A DNA stretch of 64,000 nucleotides, taken from positions 1-64,000 of the forward strand of contig CAAEON010000005.1 in the NCBI GenBank assembly GCA_900757615.1, written 5' to 3'. Numbering within the stretch: the stretch's first letter is position 1; every line of letters starts with the position of its first letter. A program made the position numbers and the translations under genes. Below, one piece after another: positions 41,653-50,921 of the stretch. The stretch comes from an uncultured Collinsella sp. Its GTDB lineage: Bacteria; Actinomycetota; Coriobacteriia; Coriobacteriales; Coriobacteriaceae. Below the pieces are notes generated by a model. That model saw only the letters and a list, made by a program, of their open reading frames with translations. It was not told the origin of the DNA and did not search any database.

Positions 41653-42603
41653 TTAGCAGGAGAAGTCGACGCTGTCGATGATGTCCTTGAGGGCCTTGGC
41701 GGAGGCGGTGAGCTCGTGCTGCTCGTCATCGTTCAGCGGCACGGGGACGCGGCAGACAACGCCGTCGCGGCCAACGACGGTCGGCATGGAGATGGCAAGA
41801 TCGGACAGGCCGTACTCGCCCACCATGAGCGAGGAAACGGGCAGAACGGTCTGCTCGTCACGCATGACGGCAGTGCAGATGCGTTTGACGGCCATGGCGA
41901 CGCCATAGTAGGTGGCGTGCTTCTTCTCGATGATGGTGTAGGCGGAGTTCTTAACGTCCTCGGCGATGCGCTTCTCGGCAGCCTCATGCTCCAGATGACC
42001 GTGAAGCTCGCAGAAGGTGTTCAGCGGAACGCCGGCAACCTGAGCGCTGGACCAAGCGACAAACTCGGAATCGCCGTGCTCACCCATGACATAAGCCTGG
42101 ACATCGCGCGGGTCGACCTCGACATGGGCACCAAGCATCTGCTGCAGACGGCCGGTGTCGAGCACGGTACCGGAACCGATGACGTGGCCCTCGGGCAGGC
42201 CGGACATCTTGATGGCGGCGTAGGTCAGAACATCGACCGGGTTGGAGACGATGAGCAGAATGCCGTCGAAGCCGGACTTCTTAATCTCGGGGATAATGGA
42301 CTTAAAGATGCTGACGTTCTTGTTGACCAGGTCCAGGCGAGTCTCACCGGGCTTCTGGGCAGCGCCAGCGGTGACGACGATCATGGCGGCGTCGGCGACA
42401 TCGGAATAATCGCCGGCGTAGATCTTCATCGGCTCGGCAAACGTCATGCCGTGCGCGATATCCAGGGCCTCACCCTCGGCGCGGTTCTTGTCCACGTCGA
42501 TGAGGACCATCTCGGAGAACAGACCACTCTGCATCAGCGCGAACGCCGAAGACGAACCAACGAAACCGCAGCCGACAATAGCGACCTTCTTCTCGTTAAC
42601 CAT
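41653..42603 (-). CDS. ldh: L-lactate dehydrogenase
   Basis: A 316-residue NAD-dependent enzyme reducing pyruvate to L-lactate. NAD motif GCGFVGSS at 11-18, substrate loop AAQKPGETRLDL with Gln83 (Gln specifies lactate, Arg would give malate), Arg89, and catalytic His176 in GEHGDSE. ATG 42603 follows GGGAG; the 26-codon extension upstream is rejected. It is flanked by its own terminator and an upstream hairpin, so it is monocistronic. It serves redox balance in fermentation. Confidence 0.95.
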   Translation of the reverse strand: MVNEKKVAIVGCGFVGSSSAFALMQSGLFSEMVLIDVDKNRAEGEALDIAHGMTFAEPMKIYAGDYSDVADAAMIVVTAGAAQKPGETRLDLVNKNVSIFKSIIPEIKKSGFDGILLIVSNPVDVLTYAAIKMSGLPEGHVIGSGTVLDTGRLQQMLGAHVEVDPRDVQAYVMGEHGDSEFVAWSSAQVAGVPLNTFCELHGHLEHEAAEKRIAEDVKNSAYTIIEKKHATYYGVAMAVKRICTAVMRDEQTVLPVSSLMVGEYGLSDLAISMPTVVGRDGVVCRVPVPLNDDEQHELTASAKALKDIIDSVDFSC

Positions 42604-42628
42604 TAGAAACTCCCATCTCTCTCCACAA

Positions 42629-42661
42629 GCAAGCCGCCCGGGAACGACCCGAGCGGCTTGC
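42629..42661 (-). promoter_or_regulatory. hairpin in the ldh leader
   Basis: GCAAGCCGCCCGGG pairs with CCCGAGCGGCTTGC over 14 positions with one mismatch. There is no T run, and it lies 26 bases before the ldh start, so it may be a leader structure or serve the end of the upstream transcript. Confidence 0.5.
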
Positions 42662-42804
42662 CGTAATCCCAATACATCCAATCGGGACTTTGATTATGCT
42701 CCTATTCGCAGCCAAAAATCGACCGTTTACCGAAATTGTTTGCAGAAATCGTAAAATAACTGCACGAAATCGGTTTCGAGCTATTGACGAGTCGAAACAG
42801 GTTT

Positions 42805-43968
42805 CTAATACAGACCCGCCTCGCGGATGGCCTCGACAGCCAAAGCAATCTGATCGGGCGGCAGGACCAGCGCCATGCGCACGTGCCCCTCGCCCGAAGG
42901 ACCAAAGCTCGCGCCCGGCGTCACCACAACGCCGGCCTTCTCCATGAGCTCCTCGCAAAACGCCATGGAATCGGTGCGACCACCGGGAAGCTTGGCCCAC
43001 ACAAACATAGAGCCATGCGCGTTGGGACGCTCCCAGCCCAGGCCCTCAAGACCGTCGCACAGGGCATCGCGGCGCTCCTGGTACTTCAGACGCTGCGCCT
43101 CGACCTCATCGCGCGGACCGTTCAGGCAGGCGATAGCAGCCTTCTGGACCGGGAAGAACATGCCAAAGTCGATCTGGCTGCGCAGCTTGGCAAAGGCCTG
43201 GACAACGTCCTCGCGACCGACCAAAAAGCCGATGCGAGCACCGGTGACGTTAAACGACTTGGAAAGCGAGAAGAACTCCACGCCCACCTCGAGCGCGCCG
43301 GGATACTGCAAAAAGCTTCCGCCCGGCTCGCCGTCAAACACGATATCGGAATACGCGTTGTCATGGACGATGAGCAGGTCGTGCTCGCGGGCGAAAGCGA
43401 TGATCTCCTCGTAGACCTCGGGCGTGCCCACCGAGCCGACCGGGTTTGCGGGCAGCGACACGATCATATACTTGGCACGATCGGCCACCTGGGGATCGAT
43501 ACCCGCCACATAGGGCAGGTAATTATGCTCGGCGACCAACGGATAGTACTCGAGCTTGGCATCGGCGATCTTGGCGCCCGCCTCAAAGACCGGGTAGCAC
43601 GGATCGGGAACCAAAATGGTGTCACCCGGATCGAGCAGGGCCAGGCCCAAATGGCCCACGCCCTCCTGCGTACCGTTGCACGACTGCACCATGGACGGCG
43701 TAATGCCCGAAACGCCAAAGCGGCGCTCGTAGTAATCACATACGGCCTGCTTAAGCTCGGGCAGGTCGCGCAGGGCGTACTTCCACATCTCGGGGTCCTG
43801 GGCCGCCTTCGTGAGCGCCTCGACCACGTGGTCGTACGGCTTAAAATCGGGCGTTCCCACGCTCATGTTGTAAATGGTCTTGCCCTGAGCCTTCAGCGCG
43901 AGAAGCTTGTTGTTGAGCGAGGCAAATACCTCCGCGCCAAAGCGACCGAGACGCTGCGATGCCTGCAT
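42805..43968 (-). CDS. PLP-dependent class I aminotransferase (DapL/PatA-like)
   Basis: A 387-residue fold-type I aminotransferase. PLP lysine is Lys237 in FFSLSKSFNVTGARIGF; the Asp/Tyr pair is in HDNAYSDIVFD, and NPVGSVG and the final arginine in GHVRMAL are in place. Sequence type fits the PatA/YugH or LL-diaminopimelate aminotransferase group, and the lysine operon nearby needs an N-acetyl-amino-ketopimelate aminotransferase, which this could be. Alanine aminotransferase is an alternative. ATG 43968 follows AAAGGTGG. A terminator-like hairpin ends only about 18 bases ahead. Confidence 0.82.
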   Translation of the reverse strand: MQASQRLGRFGAEVFASLNNKLLALKAQGKTIYNMSVGTPDFKPYDHVVEALTKAAQDPEMWKYALRDLPELKQAVCDYYERRFGVSGITPSMVQSCNGTQEGVGHLGLALLDPGDTILVPDPCYPVFEAGAKIADAKLEYYPLVAEHNYLPYVAGIDPQVADRAKYMIVSLPANPVGSVGTPEVYEEIIAFAREHDLLIVHDNAYSDIVFDGEPGGSFLQYPGALEVGVEFFSLSKSFNVTGARIGFLVGREDVVQAFAKLRSQIDFGMFFPVQKAAIACLNGPRDEVEAQRLKYQERRDALCDGLEGLGWERPNAHGSMFVWAKLPGGRTDSMAFCEELMEKAGVVVTPGASFGPSGEGHVRMALVLPPDQIALAVEAIREAGLY

Positions 43969-43985
43969 GGTGCCACCTTTCGATA

Positions 43986-44018
43986 TAAAAAACGCGGCGC
44001 TCCGACAAGAGCGCCGCG
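43986..44018 (-). terminator. intrinsic terminator between nadE and the aminotransferase gene
   Basis: On the reverse strand CGCGGCGCTC-TTGTCG-GAGCGCCGCG is a perfect 10-bp stem followed by TTTTTT. The T run ends 18 bases before the aminotransferase ATG, leaving no space for a promoter in between. It either ends nadE with the aminotransferase expressed from a promoter upstream of the hairpin, or acts as an attenuator. Confidence 0.8.
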
Positions 44019-44086
44019 CGATACGGGCCATCAGATTGCAAAAGTGTACCGCTTGCAACCCCTATATTGGTTCAATTTAGCCAACC

Positions 44087-46075
44087 TTAGTCAATGGGAT
44101 TGAGCGCGTCGATCTGTGCGAGCCACAGACGCGAGCTGGCGTCGCTCGGCATGCGCCAATCGCCGCGCGGGCTAAGCGTCACCGAGCCCACCTTGGGACC
44201 ATCGGGCAGGCAGCTGCGCTTAAACTGCTGAGCAAAGAAGCGACGGTAGAACGTACGCAGCCACGTGCGGACGGTCTTGGCGTCGTAGACGCCCTCAAAG
44301 CTCTTGAGCGCCATGCGGTAGATCTTGCCCGGCTCAAAGCCAAAACGCAGCAGGTAGTAGAGGAAGTAGTCGTGCAGCTCGTACGGGCCCACCAAATCCT
44401 CGGTCTTCTGGGCAATCTCGCCATCGCCCGTCGGCGGCAGAAGCTCAGGGGACACCGGCGTATCGAGGATGTCGAGCAAGACCTCGGCAATACGCCCGCC
44501 AAAGACATCGGCCGCATAGCGAACCAGATGACGCACGAGCGTCTTGGGCACGCTCGCGTTGACGGCGTACATGCTCATATGGTCGCCATTGTACGTAGCC
44601 CAGCCGAGCGCCAGCTCCGACAGGTCGCCGGTGCCGATGACAAAGCCGCCAGCCTGGTTGGCCAGATCCATCAGAATCTGCGTGCGCTCGCGGGCCTGGC
44701 TGTTCTCGTAGGTCACGTCCTGCACGGACGGATCGTGCTCAATGTCCTTGAAGTGCTGCTCCACGGCCGCGTGAATCGAAACCTCGCGGAAGCTCACGCC
44801 CAGGTCGCGCGCGAGCGACTCGGCATTGGACTTAGTGCGATGCGTCGTGCCAAAGCCAGGCATGGAGACCGCCGTGATACCCGTGCGCGGCAGCCCCAGT
44901 GCATCGAAGGCACGCACCGTCACGAGCAGTGCCAGCGTGGAATCCAGGCCGCCCGAAAGACCGATGACTGCAGCCTTGGTGCCCGTATGGGCAAGGCGGG
45001 TCCTGAGGCCGGCGGTCTGCAGGTCAAGGATGGTCTCACAACGCTCGGCCAGGTCGCCATGGTCGGCCGGCACAAAAGGTGCACGCGGGAAAACGCGGTC
45101 GATATCGCAGGCATCGCGCAGGACGGGTTCTTCGGCCAACACGCCCTCAAACGAAAACTCAACAGTCGTGGCCTCCGGCGCATCGTCGGCGCGTGTCCAC
45201 GTCGTCGAGCGACGGCGCTCGGCAACCAGACGGTCAAGATCGACGTCGGCGATGGCCATGTCACAGGTGAGAAGCCTGGTCGCGGCAAGCTTGGAGCCGT
45301 TTTCGTAGATAAGGTTCTCGCCCGCAAAGACCATGTCGGTCGTGGACTCGCCCTCGCTCGCGTCTGCGTAGGCATAGGCGCAGTACAGGCGTGCGCTCTG
45401 GTTGGAGATGAGGCTGCGACGGTAATCTGCCTTGCCGATGATCTCGTCCGAGGCTGACGGGTTGAGGATCACCGTGGCACCGGCAAGCGCCATCTCGGTC
45501 GAAGGGGGCGCCGGCACCCACAGGTCCTCACAGACCTCGACGCCCAGCACTAGGTCCTCGGCACCCTCATCACAACAGCGGTAGACAAGTCCCGAGCCAA
45601 GCGGCACCGGACCTTGACCGGCAAATTCAACCCACACGGGATCGGCGGGCGCCGGAGCAAACCAGCGGCGCTCGTAGAACTCACCGTAGTTGGGCAGATA
45701 CTTTTTGGCCGTAAGGCCCAAAAGCTCGCCCGCGCAGCACACGGCCGCGCAATTGTAGATGTTTTCGGTCACCGCAACGGGCAAGCCAACAGTAAAGACG
45801 ATCGGCAACTCACGCGTTTCATCGAGGATGCGCACCAGCGCCGCCTCGCAGGCGTGCAGCAGCGTGCGGTTATGGAACAGATCAGCCGCGGTATAACCAG
45901 TCAGGTTAAGCTCGGGCAGCACGAGCGCACGAACGCCGCACTCGGTAGCCTCGCGAACAGCCGCCAGCGCAACCTCGGCATTGCCCTCAACATCGGCCAC
46001 GCGAATCTTGGGCGAGGCCGCTGCCACGCGCAAAAAACCGTCGTTCTCAACTTGACCGTTTAGAAAATCGTTCAT
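44087..46075 (-). CDS. nadE: glutamine-dependent NAD+ synthetase
   Basis: A 662-residue two-domain enzyme making NAD from deamido-NAD, ATP and glutamine. The N-terminal nitrilase-type glutaminase has Glu55 in LVLPELNLTGYTAADLF, the lysine in KKYLPNYGEFYE, and the cysteine in GVEVCEDLW. The C-terminal synthetase has the PP-loop GLSGGLDSTLAL, then GTGDLSELALGWATYNGDHM. GGAG fixes ATG 46075. It is the only large gene in this interval and ends at the terminator at 43986-44018. Confidence 0.95.
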   Translation of the reverse strand: MNDFLNGQVENDGFLRVAAASPKIRVADVEGNAEVALAAVREATECGVRALVLPELNLTGYTAADLFHNRTLLHACEAALVRILDETRELPIVFTVGLPVAVTENIYNCAAVCCAGELLGLTAKKYLPNYGEFYERRWFAPAPADPVWVEFAGQGPVPLGSGLVYRCCDEGAEDLVLGVEVCEDLWVPAPPSTEMALAGATVILNPSASDEIIGKADYRRSLISNQSARLYCAYAYADASEGESTTDMVFAGENLIYENGSKLAATRLLTCDMAIADVDLDRLVAERRRSTTWTRADDAPEATTVEFSFEGVLAEEPVLRDACDIDRVFPRAPFVPADHGDLAERCETILDLQTAGLRTRLAHTGTKAAVIGLSGGLDSTLALLVTVRAFDALGLPRTGITAVSMPGFGTTHRTKSNAESLARDLGVSFREVSIHAAVEQHFKDIEHDPSVQDVTYENSQARERTQILMDLANQAGGFVIGTGDLSELALGWATYNGDHMSMYAVNASVPKTLVRHLVRYAADVFGGRIAEVLLDILDTPVSPELLPPTGDGEIAQKTEDLVGPYELHDYFLYYLLRFGFEPGKIYRMALKSFEGVYDAKTVRTWLRTFYRRFFAQQFKRSCLPDGPKVGSVTLSPRGDWRMPSDASSRLWLAQIDALNPID

Positions 46076-46208
46076 GCGAGCTCCAGCACATCCGTTAGCC
46101 GCAACGAGCGGCGGCGATATAGTCCGCCTCCATTGTACTGTCAAGTTCAATCAGCACAGATGGGACAAGCTCATGATTAAAATTGGAAAAGAGAAGCCGG
46201 GATGACGT

Positions 46209-46487
46209 TTAGCAGTAGAACGAGATCTCGTCCACAAGGAAAAATGCCTTCCATTTAGAGCAAATCAATTCATGCTGAGCGGCGATGATTTCACAGAGGT
46301 CATCAAGCGTGCTCCGGGGGATCTTCGCTTTGTTATTAGCGACAATGCAGCCACCTCTTCGAGTCAGCCAGATTTTGGCCGAGTTATCTGAAGGCGCCCC
46401 CTTGCAAACATGGACATGGATTGGCTCGCCCGCTTCATTGGACCAAAAGAAGACCCGATAGCCGCCAATAAGAAAAAGGCTAGGCAA
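46209..46487 (-). CDS. DUF4160 protein
   Basis: A 92-residue protein with the DUF4160 pattern: RVFFWSNEAGEPIHVHVCKG early, then AKIWL. Such proteins often pair with a second small protein in toxin-antitoxin-like units, but activity is not proven. The start is a TTG at 46487 after a strong GGAGGAG located inside the end of the upstream gene, which it overlaps by eight bases. Base composition is AT-richer than the neighbours. Confidence 0.75.
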   Translation of the reverse strand: MPSLFLIGGYRVFFWSNEAGEPIHVHVCKGAPSDNSAKIWLTRRGGCIVANNKAKIPRSTLDDLCEIIAAQHELICSKWKAFFLVDEISFYC

Positions 46488-46749
46488 CTTTAGCTCCTCC
46501 GTTTGCGGCGTAGCGATACAGCAGATGGGCGTTATTGCTCAGAAAAGTCTCAAAACCTCGCTTCTCCTCGTCGGTAAAACGCCCCTCCCACATGGTCCAA
46601 TTGTAAGAAGGCAGCTCGCAACGAGCGGAGTCGAAACCCTCTGCCGTCGGTCGTTCAAAATGCACGATGACCTTTTCGATATCGCCATCTGTGATCAGGT
46701 CAGAATGAATGACCTCGGTACCATCTTCGAATGTCATATACGGGTACAT
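46480..46749 (-). CDS. partner protein of the DUF4160 gene
   Basis: An 89-residue acidic protein beginning MYPYMTFEDGTEVIHSDL, rich in aromatic residues (ELPSYNWTMWEGRFTDEE). I do not recognise its domain; in other genomes DUF4160 genes are preceded by DUF2442 or similar small proteins, so an antitoxin-like or adaptor role is possible. Candidate starts are ATG 46749 and in-frame GTG codons at 46752 and 46761, all downstream of GAGG. Confidence 0.55.
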   Translation of the reverse strand: MYPYMTFEDGTEVIHSDLITDGDIEKVIVHFERPTAEGFDSARCELPSYNWTMWEGRFTDEEKRGFETFLSNNAHLLYRYAANGGAKVA

Positions 46750-46932
46750 CACGTAAACCACCTCGCAATCATTAATTCAGTTTAGCATCAAGCTAGTGCA
46801 CCAATGATAGCAAGCCCCCTTGATGAGTTGATGGCATCTGTTGCCAGCACGATCGACGGCGGTCCGGATTGTTGGGCCCCGGCCATAATCGACCGCCACG
46901 AAGCGTTCATCCGCAGATGCGTGGCATAGCGC

Positions 46933-47841
46933 CTAGAACACTAGCTGAGACAAGGACACTATCGCTGGCATAGTGAACATAGACAGAAGGGTGGTAACAC
47001 AGACTGTTCCACATGCATATCGATAGTCCTTATTATGCTGCTGGGCAAAGATAGCTACATTCGCGCCGGTGGGGGTCGCAGCCGCAATCAGCAGCGCCAT
47101 CTTAATTGACCTATCACATGGAAAGAGACATAGGAACAGGAGCGAAAGAATCGGAATGACAAGCAGCCTGACCGATGAGACGGCAAACAAGCTTTTCGCC
47201 CTCAGGAGCGCCATCAAATCAGACTGAGCAAGATAGATACCGAGAGTCATCATTGCTAGCGGAGTGTTGAGCCCCGAGATATACGAAAGCACTGACTGTG
47301 CCAGAGGGACCGTTGGGACACGAAGGATAAAAATCAAGAAACCGCCCAATAAAGCCATGACCATTGGACTTGTCAGGATCGCTTTAGGACTCATACATTT
47401 TTTAGACCCCGACAGCAGATACTGCCCATATGTCCATTGCATGGCATTGAGAAGAGCGATCATGCACGTGATGAAAAACACGGCATCTTTTCCAAGCGCC
47501 GCTTCAACAAGGGGTATTCCCACAAATCCAGCATTCGAGAATGCCGCAGCAAAAATGTCGATGGGACGGCCCCTGAACAACAGGCGGGCAACAACGCAAG
47601 CGAGCAACAACATCGCCGCCGACAGCATTAAGGTCATTCCCAACTCATACATCCTCTGAAACGAATACTCGATCCAAAATGATTTGAGAATGATTGCGGG
47701 AATCACAAGGTTGATGAGCAACTTTCCGAATTCTATTGCAGCCTGCTCGCTCAATATGCCCAAGCGGTTTAGAGCGTAGCCCATTCCCATGAGCAAAAAC
47801 ATGATAAGGACTTGTTGGATGAGAGGTTCAATGATTGACAC
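46933..47841 (-). CDS. AEC family transporter
   Basis: A 302-residue membrane protein of the auxin-efflux-carrier family with ten predicted helices in two halves, e.g. LIMFLLMGMGYALNRLGIL and IAAATPTGANVAIFAQQ, the latter a conserved crossover region. Bacterial members carry malate, malonate or other organic acids. GTG 47841 has GGAG at good spacing, and is preferred to ATG 47874. It follows the ceramidase-like gene by 58 bases and probably shares its transcript. Confidence 0.85.
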   Translation of the reverse strand: MSIIEPLIQQVLIMFLLMGMGYALNRLGILSEQAAIEFGKLLINLVIPAIILKSFWIEYSFQRMYELGMTLMLSAAMLLLACVVARLLFRGRPIDIFAAAFSNAGFVGIPLVEAALGKDAVFFITCMIALLNAMQWTYGQYLLSGSKKCMSPKAILTSPMVMALLGGFLIFILRVPTVPLAQSVLSYISGLNTPLAMMTLGIYLAQSDLMALLRAKSLFAVSSVRLLVIPILSLLFLCLFPCDRSIKMALLIAAATPTGANVAIFAQQHNKDYRYACGTVCVTTLLSMFTMPAIVSLSQLVF

Positions 47842-47899
47842 AATACATGCTCCGTATAATCCTGACCGGTTCATCTACCACGATGGTCTATAGCGCCTG

Positions 47900-49111
47900 C
47901 TATAGCGCGGCACCGACCGCCTGAATGATTCGCGCAACGAACGCATCGGCAACCCCGCGCGGCGTTCGCGAGTTGTAGGTTTCAAAATACTTGCCGTAGT
48001 CTTCCTGAGGCACAAGGTAGTTGCAGTACGTGTTCGCATAGCCGATAACAAAGACGTTGTATTGGCTAAACGCCCTCTTAAAATCCAAGCCTAATGTGCT
48101 ACACGTATCGCATGGCATCGTGATAAAAATGCAGTTACCAATTACCGCAAACTGGCTCGGAAGCTCAAGCTCGATTTTCCCCATCGAGAGCTTAAGCTGT
48201 TGCCGCTTAAGGAGAAAGTCTCGCATCGGGCTCGCATCCATAGCCTCTATCCGATTGGTCATCTCGATCCAATCCGGATCTGTTTTTGCATCGTAGACAC
48301 TCTTCATGCTGATAGAGCCCCAACGCGGGGTATCAACTCTGAGTGCCGCGCGCTCACGCTTGGATTCAATTTGAGCGCAAAGTTCGTTAGCCGTACGCTC
48401 GAGTTCGGCAACTCCCTCCCCTTGCCGATAGAAACGCGTCGACACATCCCCGCACGTTCCGTTGACGCAAAGTACAGGACAGCCATATTTCCTCTCCAAA
48501 CGCTGCCTGACATGCCCAATCAAATCAGCAGAGAGGACGGCGCTTTTCCCATTAAGGATGGTAGGATGAGCGGACATGAACAGCATTTTTCCAATTGGGC
48601 GACCACCTTGAGCGTCCTCAAACGAGAAAATACTTACCTGTTTATCGGCCGGACCGCCCTGAACATTTCGATTCCCGTACAGTCCCTCGATGCCTAACAT
48701 CTCCATCGATACGGTCGCCTTCGACCTGGACGCCCATGCAGATACCGCCGCCTCGGTAGCCAAGCCAATCAAATCACTCGTCAATTCGGTTTCAGGTAAC
48801 GTGTCCTCGTAGGCAAGCTTAAAATAGCATGGTGCAGAATGGGTATGAATGCATGCGACGACGATATTGCTCGAATCGATGCCCGTTTTTGACGATACGG
48901 CGTTCTTGACCGAAAGGGAAAAATCTTTCGACACCATTATTGAATCGAGCTCGATAAGAATAAACGGGACAAGATCAACACAGACAGCGCTAGCGTTGAC
49001 CTCAATAGGATCAAGAACATCCGTCCAGGCACCTTTTCTGTTGTAGCCGCCCATGCGGCAAGGAGACTGGGGTGTTACGTCAATCTTCGAGATTCCAAAC
49101 TCTATGTTCAT
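47900..49111 (-). CDS. neutral/alkaline ceramidase-type (PF04734-like) hydrolase
   Basis: A 403-residue protein resembling the N-terminal catalytic domain of neutral ceramidases: GISKIDVTPQSPCRMGGY at the start, VACIHTHSAPCYF (metal histidines), NGTCGDVS and ANTYCNYLVPQEDY near the end. It is much shorter than classical ceramidases, lacks a signal peptide and the C-terminal immunoglobulin-like domain, so a cytoplasmic amidase on another substrate is likely. GGAG lies before ATG 49111. It sits between a PTS permease and an AEC carrier. Confidence 0.78.
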   Translation of the reverse strand: MNIEFGISKIDVTPQSPCRMGGYNRKGAWTDVLDPIEVNASAVCVDLVPFILIELDSIMVSKDFSLSVKNAVSSKTGIDSSNIVVACIHTHSAPCYFKLAYEDTLPETELTSDLIGLATEAAVSAWASRSKATVSMEMLGIEGLYGNRNVQGGPADKQVSIFSFEDAQGGRPIGKMLFMSAHPTILNGKSAVLSADLIGHVRQRLERKYGCPVLCVNGTCGDVSTRFYRQGEGVAELERTANELCAQIESKRERAALRVDTPRWGSISMKSVYDAKTDPDWIEMTNRIEAMDASPMRDFLLKRQQLKLSMGKIELELPSQFAVIGNCIFITMPCDTCSTLGLDFKRAFSQYNVFVIGYANTYCNYLVPQEDYGKYFETYNSRTPRGVADAFVARIIQAVGAAL

Positions 49112-49163
49112 TCCAACTCCAACTCTTCGCGGCACACGCCGCCCAAACATCGGAAATAGAAAT

Positions 49164-49195
49164 ACAAAAAGAGAAGGGCGTCATGGACGCCCTTC
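49164..49195 (-). terminator. terminator after the PTS gene
   Basis: GAAGGGCGT and ACGCCCTTC form a 9-bp stem; on the reverse strand CTCTTTTTG follows. Confidence 0.8.
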
Positions 49196-49229
49196 CAATG
49201 CGTCCTGCCACACGCAGGCCGTAGAAAAC

Positions 49230-50654
49230 TTAACGCTCGGAAACGGGACCATTCTCGAGCTCATCCGCCGTAAAGCCCAGGAAATACGTGCCCAAGGCGC
49301 TCACAAGGAAGCCTGCACCAGCAGCGATTCCAAAGTTGATGAGATTCTGGGTCCCGCCGCCCGCAAACGCGAGGAACTCCAAGAAGTTGGATGCCGCGCC
49401 GGCAGTATAAACCGTGGCTCCGAGAGCGATTGCAAGCGCACCGGCAACAAAGGATCCGATAATCTTCCAGACAAACACGCGGCGATAGCGCAGCATCATG
49501 CCGTAGATGAAAGGCTCGCCGACGCCTCCGACAATGTTTGCGACCAAATAGCCGAATGCCATGCTCTTCTCGTCTTTATCGCACAGCTTGAGCCAGGTCG
49601 CCACCTCGCAGCCGAAGGTCGCCCAAAGGCTAACGCCCGTCGCAACCAAAACAAAGCTGTCGGTTCCCACAGTCATATAGTTAGCGATGGCAATCATCGC
49701 AACCGCCACATGCATGCCGGTAATAATCATTGGGCACCAAAGACCCGCCAGAATACCTCCTCCGAGGATGGCGGCGATACCACCGGAAGTACCAAGGAAC
49801 TCAAAACCGGCGGCGAGGGCATTACCGGCCCATGAACCAACAGGGGCGAGAGCGCAGAGAGACACAGGAACAGCGACGACCATGGTAAGGAAAGGCGCGA
49901 AAACCGTTGAAAGGGTATCTGGCACATATTTGCGGAAGAAGCGCTCGATATAACTCATCGCCCACACGGACAGAAGAATGGGAAGGACCGTCTTTGTGTA
50001 GTTTGCGGCGACGCAAGGAATGCCATAAACGGAGAACTGAGCTCCATCGGTCGCAAGCTGAATCATGGTCGGGTCGATAAGAATGCCGCCCATAAAGGCA
50101 CCGAGGACAGGCGTTACGCCAATGTTCTTAGCCGCATTATAGCCAAGGTAGATGGGGATAAAATAGAACGCTGCGTCATAAACCATGTTCATCAGAACAT
50201 AAAGGTCGCTTGTGTCGGACAGCACGCCCGCCATCGTAGGTCCCAGCACCACCGCTACGGTCTTGAACAGGCCAGCACACATTAGGACGGGGATCATAGG
50301 CACCATGGAGCTTGACAGGTAGTTGAGGATGTTATTGCCAATAACCTTAGGTGTGAGCTTCTGCTTAGGAGCATCAAGGTTCTCGTCGATGGCGTCCTGC
50401 TTGGCAAAGCCGCCGATCTTGCAGAGCTCGTCATAAACCTTGGGCACGTTTTGGCCCACGATTACCTGGAACTGCCCTCCGGAGATTTGAGCACCCAACA
50501 CACCGCCAATCTTCTTCACTTCTTTGATATCGGGGGCATCGATATCTTTGAGGTTAAAACGCAGGCGCGTCATACAGTGCGCAACAAACGTCACGTTCTC
50601 CTTGCCACCGACGGCCTCGAGCACGTCCGCGGCGATTTTCTTATTGTCAGTCAT
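49230..50654 (-). CDS. PTS permease EIIBC, glucose/beta-glucoside superfamily
   Basis: A 474-residue sugar phosphotransferase permease. The EIIB domain (1 to about 85) has phospho-acceptor Cys27 in FVAHCMTRLRFNLKD; the EIIC domain has about ten helices and the GEPFIYGMMLRY motif near 395. No EIIA domain is fused, so it needs a separate EIIA. The type is that of sucrose, trehalose or beta-glucoside permeases; the sugar is unknown. AGGGAG before ATG 50654. It lies downstream of a BglG-type antiterminator and a terminator. Confidence 0.9.
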   Translation of the reverse strand: MTDNKKIAADVLEAVGGKENVTFVAHCMTRLRFNLKDIDAPDIKEVKKIGGVLGAQISGGQFQVIVGQNVPKVYDELCKIGGFAKQDAIDENLDAPKQKLTPKVIGNNILNYLSSSMVPMIPVLMCAGLFKTVAVVLGPTMAGVLSDTSDLYVLMNMVYDAAFYFIPIYLGYNAAKNIGVTPVLGAFMGGILIDPTMIQLATDGAQFSVYGIPCVAANYTKTVLPILLSVWAMSYIERFFRKYVPDTLSTVFAPFLTMVVAVPVSLCALAPVGSWAGNALAAGFEFLGTSGGIAAILGGGILAGLWCPMIITGMHVAVAMIAIANYMTVGTDSFVLVATGVSLWATFGCEVATWLKLCDKDEKSMAFGYLVANIVGGVGEPFIYGMMLRYRRVFVWKIIGSFVAGALAIALGATVYTAGAASNFLEFLAFAGGGTQNLINFGIAAGAGFLVSALGTYFLGFTADELENGPVSER

Positions 50655-50756
50655 AGCTGAACTCCCTTGCTTTTCTGTCTTCCCGTTTGCGCACACGCGA
50701 AGAACCGATTACGGCAGGCCTGACACGAGGCAAATCGAGAAAAGCAAGAAGAAGAC

Positions 50757-50823
50757 AAAAACAGAAGAGCCCCAAAGCACAAAGCGGACAGGGAACTGTC
50801 TACGTCATGCTTCGAGGCTCTTC
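50757..50823 (-). terminator. leader terminator upstream of the PTS gene
   Basis: On the reverse strand GAAGAGCCTCGAAGCA pairs with TGCTTTGGGGCTCTTC over 16 bp including wobble pairs, followed by TGTTTTTG. It lies between the antiterminator gene and the permease, where a BglG/LicT target is expected. I could not find a sequence matching the known RAT consensus overlapping it. Confidence 0.8.
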
Positions 50824-50921
50824 TCGAATAACACCTTATGTGACTACGAAACTACATCCAACAGATGCTTTTACGAAAGTCGAAACCGGCAAACGGTCGA
50901 ATTTCGGCGATGAACGGTCAA

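Noticed and set aside
42662..42804. Rex-type redox operator before ldh
   Set aside because: The AT-rich spacer has no TTGTGA-N6-TCACAA-like repeat; only a weak TGCAG/CTGCA dyad.
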